Part shown: one piece after another, positions 1-10,400 of the stretch
Layout of the letters: the number at the start of each line of letters is the position of its first letter
Position numbering within the stretch: position 1 is the first letter of the stretch
DNA from: Perkinsus olseni
Taxonomy: Eukaryota > Perkinsozoa > Perkinsida > Perkinsidae
Reading direction: 5' to 3'
DNA length: 36,922 nucleotides
Assembly: GCA_013115135.1 (NCBI GenBank)
Contig: JABANP010000516.1
Location: 1-36,922, forward strand
Notes under the pieces: generated by a model
What the model saw: the letters and a program-made list of their open reading frames with translations, nothing else
The model's database searches: none
Told to the model about the DNA's origin: nothing
Position numbers and translations under genes: made by a program

Positions 1-197
1 TTGTGTGACCGCGCATTGCTTCCTATGTGAAATGCCTACTCTCGATAAGTCACAGAATGAATCTGGATTGTTTGATCGATGGAGGCGTCGTGTCCCCCCG
101 GCACCCAGCAGGACTCTCGCTGAGCGGGGACCTGCGCCAGACAAGGACAGGAGGACGCGCTCCTTTCCTCGCTCAAACTGTCGGAATTTCCATCTCA

Positions 198-291
198 ATG
201 ACCACCCCATGCGATCGCGCCGAGCTGAGACGGGTTACAAGCGGCATCCTTCATTATGACAGCAAGATGAGGGGTATGCCTGAGGGCTGTC
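198..291 (+). pseudogene. 5' fragment of a dispersed gene family (copy 1)
   Basis: The first ~31 codons match the start of the intact family member at 5410 almost codon for codon. They share the start MTT, then a DRxELRRVTS block and the KMRGMPEGC block. Similarity stops after the EGC motif: the frame then runs into unrelated sequence and ends at 389. This is therefore a truncated copy, not a short gene. Sister copies lie at 3416 (broken) and 5410 (open), all on the plus strand, which suggests local duplication. The longer open frames starting at 5 and 27 overlap it but show no similarity to anything I recognise. Confidence 0.6.
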
Positions 292-585
292 GTGACGTGT
301 TTGTAGCGCTATCGTCGAGTCCGCTGATAATAGAAGCAGCATTCCCTGTTTTTCTCCGACTCCGCCCCAGATCCCTCTTTGGGCTCTGAAAATTGCCCTA
401 GATACTCCTGATTTCTTTAGGCAGGCGAAGGCGGTTCGCCATTGTGATGATGGCTTGCGACGCCTCGAGAAGTGTGGGCTGGGAAAGAAGACTAGACAAG
501 GGGAGAGTAGCGAAGACGCGATGACACAATTTGCCGTTTTGAGCTCTATTTGCCAGAAGTCGTAATATCTTAATAGTCGTAATCA

Positions 586-1588
586 TCGAATGAGCAGTGG
601 TTCATTACTCTCTATGTACTCAGCATACTTATACTCCCTCGTTCCCCCAACTATTATGTCCGCCAGTAGCACTCAGTCTGCGTTCCTTTCAAGTAGGCAT
701 GAGTGTAAACAATCCCACATCTAGATTTCATTGCATGTAACAGTATTGTGTTATGACACTGTGGGGCGCACTGCGAGCCGCTCACAATGAGTTTTGACTC
801 AGCTTAGTTAGCGAGTCTCCAATCATACCTGCGAAGTTTGGGTAATCAGCAGCGGCCCTATCATGAACCTGGGCAAGCACCGAACGCTACCCGGTGTCCG
901 TCAGACACCGGTACGCGAATCGGTCAGCCGCAATCATGGCAGCAGTAAGCATACACACGATACGGTACTTGCCAGGGCATGATGAGCCCGCGAGACCTGG
1001 TCGGTAACAAACCAGAGCACCAGAGCCTCCAACGCAGGTTTGGGCGGGATAGGTTTAAAATCAAATAAAACTGTGAAACCTGACGATGTGCACTAGCCAA
1101 CCACAGAACGGTTGCAGCACTCTGCTATCTAGCTCGCGAAGCGCCGAGCTGAGCGGACGCAATTGTGCTATTGTCTCCGCCTCGTAACTAAACGCACCTA
1201 CTACGTAACCGGTACCTATAAAACGCATAGGAATTTAGTGGCGATGAACAAGGAGTGCGCTCAAAGCCAGAGCTTATAACTGAACAAAAGTTCCAATGCC
1301 GCTGCCCGCGATGTGGGTTGGGAGCACCACACTGAAGAACACTCGTAACGCAAAGGCGCATACAAGTGTTTCATAAACTTTTGAGAAGTGGTTCAAACCA
1401 ACTGTGCCATCTGGGCCGCGCATGCAACTTCGGTGGTTGCACCGCCCATGTAATGAATGGCGTTCGGGATTTTTTAATCTACAAAATCCAAATCTACAGA
1501 AAGTGAGATCTGAGAAAGCGGTATCCTAACGATGCACTCAGACGCTATGAATCGGGGTATCAGCGGTAGACCTCTCTGAGCAGCCTCT
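586..1588. other. About 1 kb without a recognisable gene
   Basis: No open frame of note lies on either strand, and I see no tRNA or rRNA. The only distinct structure is the short inverted repeat at 891-911, listed separately. The stretch separates the copy 1 fragment from the 3' end of the minus-strand gene at 1589. Confidence 0.5.
891..911. repeat. Perfect 8-bp inverted repeat (hairpin)
   Basis: CCGGTGTC at 891-898 and GACACCGG at 904-911 are perfect reverse complements around a 5-nt loop. It is isolated, with no T-run, and lies in non-coding DNA. It could be a chance hairpin or a small regulatory or terminal structure. No function is assigned. Confidence 0.5.
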
Positions 1589-2389
1589 TCAATATATACA
1601 TATCTTGTTGCCCGGACAGAGTGCGTCACGAGGCGGAAGCGGTTTTCCTTCATTACTTAAGGTCAAGACGTCGAGCCCGAAATGCGCATAGATGGCGTCG
1701 AATCCGACGAAGCTGACCTTCCAAATGCCGACGCGGGGGACGATGTCGCATATGTCTCCGAGCGCTTCGTCGAATCGCTCTCGCTTGTCAAAGGGGCGTA
1801 CCTGATGCCCTCCAAATAACTGTGCATACTTGTCCTCGTTGACGGTGAATGTAGCACGGGCACCATGGATGTTGCCACACTGGACATCTATATTCAACTG
1901 CCCATCAGCGTAGACGATGAGGGTAATGTTATAACGGCTGTTCGTGGGCTCAGCATACTCAAATACACCTGGGGTTGGGTCATGTTCGACCCTCTTGAAC
2001 TCGATCTTTCGACCCTCAAGAATAGTAGAGAGAAAATCGAACGCCTCGAAGGTCAGTACGCTCAAATCCGCGGGCGAGATATCAGCTTCCGGGAGGAGAG
2101 AGCGAATGCCGATGTGCCAAAGAGTAACCCCTTCGAACAGACCCGCTTCGAGTACAACTTCGTCAACGAGGGTGTAGGTACCAGGACCACCGGAAAGAGG
2201 GAAGGGCATGCCGACGAAGGGCTCCTTGCCAGGCACCTCGAAGGTTAATACAACATTGTTGTCCTTGTCAATGTCGAAGGTCATTTTCCAGCGTCCCGCA
2301 TCGTGGACGAATGTGCCGGTTCTCGTAAAAGCCGCGACGACCACCAATAGCTGAGCAGCTGTAAGCCAAGTCGAGAGGAGGTTCAGCAT
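1589..2389 (-). CDS. Hypothetical secreted protein, intronless, 266 aa
   Basis: One long uninterrupted frame without an intron, unlike most genes further right. The frame opens at 2437, but I chose the ATG at 2389 because it starts directly with a signal-peptide-like stretch: MLNLLSTWLTAAQLLVVVAA, hydrophobic over residues 4-20, followed by a polar segment. The mature part is acidic and looks rich in short beta strands, for example a WKMTFDIDKDNNVVLTFEV segment near residues 33-51. It has few cysteines and no later membrane helix. No domain is recognised. Intronless secreted proteins of unknown function are common in parasitic alveolates. The plus-strand frames at 1865-2248 are shadows of this gene. 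Export is inferred from the N-terminus only. Confidence 0.75.
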   Translation of the reverse strand: MLNLLSTWLTAAQLLVVVAAFTRTGTFVHDAGRWKMTFDIDKDNNVVLTFEVPGKEPFVGMPFPLSGGPGTYTLVDEVVLEAGLFEGVTLWHIGIRSLLPEADISPADLSVLTFEAFDFLSTILEGRKIEFKRVEHDPTPGVFEYAEPTNSRYNITLIVYADGQLNIDVQCGNIHGARATFTVNEDKYAQLFGGHQVRPFDKRERFDEALGDICDIVPRVGIWKVSFVGFDAIYAHFGLDVLTLSNEGKPLPPRDALCPGNKICIY

Positions 2390-3142
2390 TGAGGATGGAC
2401 TCACAGCTGGACAATGGCCGCGCCAGCGCGTATACATGGAGTATGACTCAATACAGTGTGGCTAGTTGAGACGTGGCTCAAAGCAAGATAAAACCAGGCT
2501 CAAAAGGAGTTGATTGGTGATTAGAATCCCCAGCGCAACCTAGCCTAGCGTAAGTTCTAGCCTAGAACGCATACTCATGCACGCCGGTGCAAGGCGCAGA
2601 ATGACGCGAGATACTGGTAGTTACTAAGCAGTGAAGGTGGTTGTCACTTCAGTAGATGTGGAGTATGTTCAGTGGATAACGAGGTGGTGCCCACCGCTAG
2701 AATTCTGTGGGGCTAGCTCGCTGTAGACGACTCCTGATGAACAAGGGAGGACAGCTGCTAACTTCCTGGCTTGGGACTCACTTTTCCTCAGGAAAATTTC
2801 CTGTGATGACTGGGTTAACCCATTCGCAGTGATATCGCCACCGGCTAGGAATGGGATTTGCTCACGAGTCAGCCATTCCGGCGTCGGTCCACAGCTCATG
2901 CAATGCATGACTTTCACACGTGCGCTGAGCTCAGCCCGTTAGACCCACGCATACCGGCGGATTCGTCGAGCTCTCGGGACGGAAGATTCGTCAGCGTTCT
3001 CAGGAGAAGTAGATTTACTTCAGTGAGGGAGTTGTTCCAGCAAAGTATAGCGCAGCATCACCACGTTGAGTCGAAGTTGCGGACTTGGTGGAGGGACGCC
3101 TGGTTCAGCGGCCCAACAGGTTCCAGGTCGTTGGCAACCCGT

Positions 3143-3350
3143 GTTCTCGAGATTGCTTCTCTGAAGAGAGCTTTCACCTGCGTGTATCCTTCGGTGAGGG
3201 AAAGGAGAATCCTGAGTCGACAGCACGATTCGTACTGTACGGTACGCAAGTCGCCACGGATTTCTGTGCTGCTTACGTTGGTGTTCTCGGTAGGCGGATG
3301 GCGTCCGCATTGATAGTATCAATTCGATACCATCGGTTATTCGATAACAG
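3143..3350 (+). repeat. Dispersed repeat unit upstream of copy 2
   Basis: The block starting CGAGATTGCTTCTC at 3148 and running through a GTGAGGGAAAG and an AGTCGACAG segment reappears in diverged form at about 4432-4516. The end of the unit, ATTCGATAACAGTGATG near 3338, reappears near 5259. The unit therefore precedes both copy 2 and copy 3 of the gene family and looks like part of the same duplicated segment. Similarity was judged by eye, so the boundaries are approximate. Confidence 0.5.
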
Positions 3351-3415
3351 TGATGACACTCTTCCGTAATTTCCTCGGGCAGTCTGACGGTAGTCGAGTC
3401 TATTGCAGTACAACA

Positions 3416-3981
3416 ATGACCGCGCTGTACGACCACGCCGGGCTGAGACGGGTTACAAGCAGTCCCTTTCATTATCTTAACAGCAAGATGAGGGGTCTGA
3501 TTGAGGGCTGTCCGGAAGAGGTATGGGCGATGGCGCACCCACATTTTGAGGGGCTCGAGAAGTGGACCCGTGGTCGTGGTGGTCCCGGCTCCAAGGAGAA
3601 ATGCACCCCCTTCCTTCAACATCAATAATGTTGATGTTGATCCATGATGTTACATCATGGAGTGAAGTTCACAACTCTCACCGTGAGTAACGATGTTGGC
3701 TGGCTGAGGACCGCCTGGTCGCCTGAAGCGACGGTTTGGCAGGTGGACCTCATTTCCGAGAAGGTTCTCGCTGCGTTCGGAGATCCAACGGAAGTTCCGT
3801 TACGGAACCTTATGACATCTGCGCCAGACTGGATGGTGGTTTATGGGCAACTCTGGGGCCGCACGCCGATGTGGACGAGTTAGTCGTAGAGGTGCGGAAG
3901 CTAGTTTTCGGGTTGAGACCAATTTCGCGAATTATGATGCGTCGTGCCACTCCCGTTACCTCCGGTTATATCGTTTGACGA
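3416..3981 (+). pseudogene. Broken copy 2 of the dispersed gene family
   Basis: Codons 1-50 from the ATG at 3416 match the intact copy at 5410: ALYDHAGLRRVTSS, then NSKMRGLIEGC, then EEVWAMAHPHFEGLE. The frame then departs and stops at 3628. The 3' end of the family reappears further on in another frame: ELVVEVRKLVFGLR and IMMRRATPVT at about 3879-3964 match LVVEVWKPVFEFR and IMMRPATPIT at the end of the intact copy. A middle part with a SNDVGWLRT segment near 3687 resembles ANDIGRYRT. The copy is about 200 nt shorter than the 750-nt intact gene and shifts frame at least twice, so it is a decayed paralogue. Confidence 0.7.
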
Positions 3982-4424
3982 GGCCTCGTGTAATTTATTT
4001 TCATTTGCCGTCTTGGCTGAAGATCGTAGAGTTGCATAACAAGTCTTGCGGCCTGTTCCGACGGCGCTTGTGACGGGTGACTTGTCTGTGTATATGTCTG
4101 TGTAGGACGGTGTCTGCTGTCGCCCGTCAGCGGTGGTATTACAGCCGGTAAGCGTTCCGACGAAGTCGCCTAGCAAGCCCAGCCCTCGAGGTACCGTTGT
4201 GGTTGTGAGGCGAGGCTCGCGGAGGCGAAGATGCTGTATCGCGATGCAGTCTTGGACTGTCCGAGGAATGAGTGGGTGTTGTGTCCTTTTATGGTGGGCG
4301 GCGTTGTGTGCTCAATGGAGGGACGTTTTCTGTAATCATCTTCGTGTGCCGGGGTCTTTGCCGCAGAGAAGGCCGACATAAGAGTAGTTTACGCCTCACA
4401 AAATAGGATGAGTCGGAGCTTTTC

Positions 4425-4600
4425 AAATTCGCGAGATTGCTTCTCCGATAGGAGCTTCGAGCTGTCTGCGCTCTTTAGTGAGGGAAGGGGTAACCTCAGT
4501 CGACAGTACGTCATGCAGGTTGCTAAACATGTTCGTTTCATTGATTTCATGTTCTCAGTAGGCGATAGCAGTGATGGCACTGTGACACCGAACAAAGTGC
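4425..4600 (+). repeat. Solo dispersed repeat unit without a gene copy
   Basis: A diverged second occurrence of the 3143-3350 unit: CGCGAGATTGCTTCTCCGA at 4432 and TTAGTGAGGGAAGGGG and CAGTCGACAG downstream, then GATAGCAGTGATGGCACTGT near 4564, which resembles the 3' part of the unit near 3343 and 5268. No start of the gene family follows it. It is either a remnant of a fourth copy or an independent repeat. Confidence 0.45.
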
Positions 4601-5409
4601 GGTTGCAGTACGCCCGGAGTAGGGACCCTAGCGTATGGGCTGCTCCATCGAGCCCACGGATTCGATGAGTGAGGCCTCCCCGCGCCAATGCCATCCATCG
4701 TGAAACCTCTAAGGAGGGGGAGTGGGGCGTACCAGTGCCGGAATCTGAGTCGAGCACAGTTCCGCGGAGTATCCCGAAAACCGGAACAGCCGAAAGCCTA
4801 GTGGCCACGGACTTGCATGCCCGTGAACGCCAAGTATTCGATCCGAACACCTCGCTATGGTAACGGCAACTAGACACGTCCAGCCCGCCCCGACCTGTAG
4901 ATGCTGATGACCTCACCCACACTCTCGGTTTTGCAGCGTTTAGGGAGGGTGGGCAAAACGAAAAGGGGTAACTGACCGCGCGACCCACACGTCTCCGCAG
5001 GGACGCAACCGTCTTCCCCTGAATGTGAACGAGTCAAGTAGCCGAAGGCAGAAACAGGGTCCTAAACTAGCGCTAGCTGCGCAGCTGATCTCCCACTGCT
5101 GCACCTTTGTGTCGAATGTCCTACACGGCCGGCTTCACCGACGGCATGCGGCTTCGTCTATACCTCCGGAAGAGTATACTATGCGAGTCGCTTCGCATGG
5201 ATGGGGTGTTGGATTTAGTGCTCTTAGCAGTCGCCGGATTCCCGTATCCGTACTATTGGGAATTCGATAACCAGTGAGGGCATTGTGCCAGTGCAAAACG
5301 AGGGAAGGAAGTTTATGCTTGCTTTCCTCGTCATTCGAGATTCCCAAATGATTCCCACGGGCATGTCTGATTATGGATTAGCGTTGGTAGGTGAATCGCT
5401 TTTGTATCA

Positions 5410-6159
5410 ATGACCACCCTGTACGATCGCGTCGAGCTGAGACGAGTTACGAGCAGCCTCCTTCATTATCTCGACAACAAGATGAGGGGTATGCCTGAGG
5501 GCTGTCTGGTGGAAGTATGGGCGATGTCGCACCCACAGGTTGAGGGGCTCGAGAGGGCTAGCAGGCTATCTATTCCCACCGGAGACGGGTGCGTATATTC
5601 GGCTCTACAGGGTGAGATCTTGGACGTGCTTACTGTTCCCCGTAGACATCGTCATCAATTCTTCCGGATATGCGGCTATAATGATGCCTCTCCCAAGCTG
5701 CTGTTCACCGGCGATGACTGTCACTTAGTTCACACTACGCAGGCGTATACATACATTATCGGCAGAGAAGATCATCTCTACCGCATCCCAAGGTCCACCA
5801 GTTTCGTCCGAGACCTGCACGACAAGGAGTGCTTTTCATTGCGGCCGTGGTCCCCCGGTGATCGGCAGGTTCGTGGTATATTCTTCGCCACCAGTTGCGA
5901 CGCCTCCTTCGTCTACGGCAAGACATGGGACAGTCTAATAGAAATCGATGTTGCGAATGATATAGGCCGCTACAGAACTATACAGTCTGGGTGGTTGCAG
6001 AATGTCTCAGCGACGATTCTAAATGGGAGGTCTACCCTATTCTGGCTGGATGGTGAGCCGTGTGGCGACGTGGGCTTGGTGGTGGAGGTCTGGAAGCCGG
6101 TTTTCGAGTTCAGAGCGAACTCGCAGATCATGATGCGTCCTGCCACTCCTATCACCTAA
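5410..6159 (+). CDS. Open member of the dispersed gene family, 249 aa (copy 3)
   Basis: An intronless frame of 250 codons including the TAA stop. The ATG was chosen because the two sister copies at 198 and 3416 begin at the same aligned position. There is no signal peptide and no membrane helix. The N-terminal ~50 residues, with RRVTSSLLHYLDNKMRGMPE, are the best conserved part of the family. The C-terminal 40 residues, with VVEVWKPVFEFR and IMMRPATPIT, are also shared with broken copy 2. The middle is rich in aromatic residues and beta-prone runs such as FFRICGYND and TYIIGREDHLYRI, which could fit a beta-propeller-like fold, but this is a guess. I do not recognise the family. Its surroundings suggest recent duplication in a fast-changing region. 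Confidence 0.7.
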   Translation: MTTLYDRVELRRVTSSLLHYLDNKMRGMPEGCLVEVWAMSHPQVEGLERASRLSIPTGDGCVYSALQGEILDVLTVPRRHRHQFFRICGYNDASPKLLFTGDDCHLVHTTQAYTYIIGREDHLYRIPRSTSFVRDLHDKECFSLRPWSPGDRQVRGIFFATSCDASFVYGKTWDSLIEIDVANDIGRYRTIQSGWLQNVSATILNGRSTLFWLDGEPCGDVGLVVEVWKPVFEFRANSQIMMRPATPIT

Positions 6160-7488
6160 TGCTTACTTGAGTTTTTGTCCAATGGTTTCAGAATTCAATT
6201 GAGCCGTGTGTGTGAGTTTCAAGTCCAACGCCGAGAACCGACTTAGTCAGACTAGCACCGATGTGTCTTGTTTCGAGTAGGATGAGTTAAGAAGTGTTTA
6301 TTGAGCACAGAAAGTAGCGCTCAGGCAGAGGGTAGGACAGCTCTAAGATACTTTCTCTCCTCCCGGCAGGATCCGCTTCCACAGCTAGGGTGGCTGTGTA
6401 CTACTGTGTACTGTGTATAATTGAGCCGTCGTGTTGTTGTATCTTTACTTGATAGTTCGTCAAGTCTCGTATGTGAGCAGTTCATTGAAGAAATACACCT
6501 TTGGATAAGCCTGCACCCGCCATGTGGCCTGGCGAAACGGACTGAAGTCGTTACATGAGATGCTAATGCAGGCTCGATTCCTAGTCTAGTTGAAGGCTGC
6601 CATACGCAACCTACATGCAGCTGGTAGCGGCAGTCTCGCCAATGCTCCTTGCAGAAGCCTTTTGTCCTTGACGCGCCCCGAACGATTCCCTTACCATATT
6701 CGCACGACGGACTCCTGGGTCTTTTGTAAATCCCGGGGATAGTGAGCCTCACTAAGTGAGTCGGTAGCAGTTCTGTGTCCCAATGAAGATTGTGGAGGGC
6801 TCAACCGGTGATTATGTGTGCGAGTTAATAGTTCAACGCCGGTTCCCGCTGAGTTCGATACAAGCAGTGCGGCCGCAGTATGCTCGCGCAAGGAGTTCCT
6901 CCGCATCGTTTAATGAGATCATGGACTCAGTGAGTGGAATCATGCCCCTGCAGGGCAGCGCCGTGAGTCACGGCCCGTGACTGATTGGATTCTTCGCTTG
7001 CAATAAGGGAGACCGAGAGCTGCTATAATTATCAAATCACCGGGAACCCTTCAACGCCTGCTGCTATCGAATCATCCGTCGTGATCCGACTGCCGTACTC
7101 AAGCACAGTTCACAAACCCTTCTGGGTGAGTAATGATCATGCTGAGTAACGTCAACGAAACATGCTGGGTATGCTACTGAAGCCGTTTTAGCCGCTGCTG
7201 CTGTTGACAAATCTGCTGAGTGAGCGAGATGCAGCAGTTCTGAAAATGTTGCTTAATTATCTACTTGTGTTAGAGTCACAAAGTGTTATTCCTCCGCACA
7301 GGGGGGAAATATGAAACAACGGTATTCTAGTAATTGAAATCAATATTCAACAGCAGCTGTGCGCCACCGTTTGAAAAGAAGTATAGAAAAGTAGAAGATA
7401 CGACGAGGGAACGATCCCGAGAGACTATAGAGGAAGCAGATCAATGTGTCGACAGCGGCTCGAGAGGAGTCACGGAAGACCGCAGAGG
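6160..7488. other. 1.3 kb without a recognisable gene
   Basis: Short open frames on both strands (up to 143 codons at 6321-6752, minus) show no motif, signal peptide or compositional bias that would support them. A stretch near 6867-6893 resembles 4596-4620 loosely. The right-hand part is the intergenic space downstream of the transhydrogenase stop codon. Confidence 0.4.
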
Positions 7489-10400
7489 TCATGACGTGTC
7501 TCGCTTGAACATCGACAGCATGCGGTGGGTAACCTGAATGCACAAGAAGAATTATAACATGGGATAAAGATACATCTCTTAGCAAGGCGAGCGGCGTATC
7601 GTTCGACGCACACTTCAGGCCACGAGCAAAGACTCACCATAAATCCTCCTCCGATGTTGATAGCTGCTATTGCAATCGCAGCCACAGCAAACACTTGCGT
7701 CGCAACTTCTTCTGATGATACCATGAAGATTCCACCGAGGACAACCTAGGATGAAAGGTTGGTCGTGGACTATCCCTGCGGAGGTACAGAATCCTACCTG
7801 GCCTGAGATAGCGTTGGAGACCGACATGAGTGGGGTGTGGAGAGCCGGCTGCACGTTCCACACCAACATGTAGCCAACCTGCCACAGGAACCAAGATACT
7901 GTCCGTCAAGCGTTCCAAGGGGTTCGTAGACGAGTGCTTACGAAGCCGGCAAGGACGAAGACCATGAGGAGGTCGATGAAGGTCCTTGGTGCCCAGATAG
8001 CAATGATAACGAGGATACCGGCAGACACGAGCAGCAGGAACTGGGAGGATGCGAGAATGCCACCACCGACAGCATTCACCTGAAAGGAGGGCGACTCGGA
8101 AAACATGCGCATCAACAAGGCTGTACTTGACTGACGCCACCCTGTCCAGGGCTGCCCGGAGCGTCGGTCTTCTTCGGAACTGCTGGACTTGGCTGGGGTG
8201 GCGGAGGCATCTTCAAGACCTTCCAAACAAGGATTCGGCGGCTAACGAGTCGAATGCCGAGTGTTCACCTGACCGTCCTTGCAGCATACTATGCTGCGCA
8301 CTATGATGTCACTGTCAGGCGACTCATTGATGTTGTCTTCCAAGAAGGATTCGAAACTACGAGCGTCTCTGGCCTGTTAAGAAAACGACGCCTCCAAGGA
8401 CCTCGAGAGAGAGAAGGCAGAGGATGGTACCTCTTCAGGTCCCTTGGAATGGACATGAGTGAGGAAATTGAGCATGTTGGCAGCGAACATTGTGGAGGCT
8501 TGGTCGGCCATCCGACTCGCCATATCAGTGTACCCGATGATGCGTATCTAACACCTCCATCCATGACAATAGCGACCTCGGACGTATCTTACCTTGTTCT
8601 TGTACAGATAAGATTCTCCCTTCTTCGTCAACTCACAGTTTCCACCACCCTCGGCGCCGAGGTCCACTATCACCGAGCCTGGCTTCATCGAGTCGACCTG
8701 CACTCAGCGGATAACACAGGTACCCAGCACCCGACCTCGAGACTGACCATGTATCCCTCGATCAAGCGAGGGCTAGGTCTACCGGGAATAGCTGCAGTAG
8801 TGATGATAATGTCACACTCCTTGGCATGCTTATGGAAGGTTGCCTGAGGACCAACTCGTGAGGTAGCCGGGAACCAACCAGCGGCTGTCACCTTCTGAGC
8901 AGCCTTAAACGCATCGCTGCTTTCCTTAGCGTATCCTCCGCTGCCCGCGCCTTCCTCCTTGAAGTCAACACTGAACCATTTGCCGCCCATGGACTCTACT
9001 TGGTCCGACACGTCGCGGACCTGATGATAACAGTTCTCGATCTGTCAATGCGGGACATGATCCTTCCGTACATCCCATGCCCGAACCTCGGCACCCAGAG
9101 AGACAGCGGTCCCGATGGCAGCCAGGCCAGCAACACCAGCACCAAGGACCATCACTCGGCAAGGGGGATACTTGCCTGATCGAGAAGGTGGACGAGCGCA
9201 GCGCAGGAAGCAAGGACCCACCCGCTGCGGTGATCTCCGGTGCGAAGAACTTTTGATACTCATGGGCGGCCTCCAAGACCGCGCGGTGCCCAGCGATCTT
9301 AGCCTAAATGAAGACGCCTGCTGATCAGTTCAATCAGCGAGTGCGCGGACCTGGCTGGAGAGACAGTCAAGCTTCTGAGCGATGGTTATCCTCGGAACTG
9401 CCGTGACGTCTACCAAATTCACACCCTCTCCGTTGGCGATCTCAATCTCCCTGCGAGGGAAAGTCCAGGCTAGGCGCTGAAGGGCCGGGGACTTACTTCT
9501 TGCCGGCATCCGTTAGTCGACCAACCCAGGATACGCAATACTTGCCTCGAAGTTGATGGAGGATATCTACTGGCGGCGGGCGAATAACGAAGACCATCTG
9601 AAAATAAGACAACCCTGCGGATGCCTTCGCCGCTGTCGAGCTCGTTCCCTGACCTGTGCTTTGGCACATAGGCTGTCGGAGTCGGGGAGAACCTCACAGC
9701 CGACAGCTTTGTAGGCCTCGTCGGAGAAGCCGGCTCCGAGACCAGCGTTGGTCTCGACGTATATGGCATAGCCCTTCTCGTATAGCTTACCACAGATACT
9801 GGGTACCTGCCAGCAACAAGATCCAACCAGGGAGGGGGACATCCGCGACTTACCAGAGCCACTCGCTTCTCTCCAGGGTACCGATCCTTCAATACGCCAA
9901 GCTTGTAGAAAGTCTCACGGGCCACTACAGCTGCTTCAACGCCGGTGGTGGCATCGGTCGTGTCGGGCTCTTGCGCAGGTTCGGGTGCTCCAACTTCCTC
10001 CACCACATCCTTCTTGCCTTCAGCAGTCAACTCGAGCAACCTGCTTGAACCCTGCGTGGTGTATTGTACACAGAGGAGGTTACCTTCCGGCGAGCTCCTC
10101 CATCTTAGGCTTGGCACTGCCGAAGAACATCCTGTTGTTCTCCCGAACGAATAAAGGGTTGTCGACTCCCAGAGTAGCCAGCACCACGGCCTCGCTTCAT
10201 CACCACCGTCATCTTACTCTTCCATACTTCTAGTACCGGCATGCCTGAGGAATCGAACACGTCAATGCCCTCAGGTCATACTCAGCCACAAACTATGCCC
10301 GACACGGGATATCGTTCGAAGTGAAAGGAGTGAGAACACACTTCAAGGAGAGAATGCACAGAGGACGGATACCAACAATCCACGCGGAAAGGACCTTACC

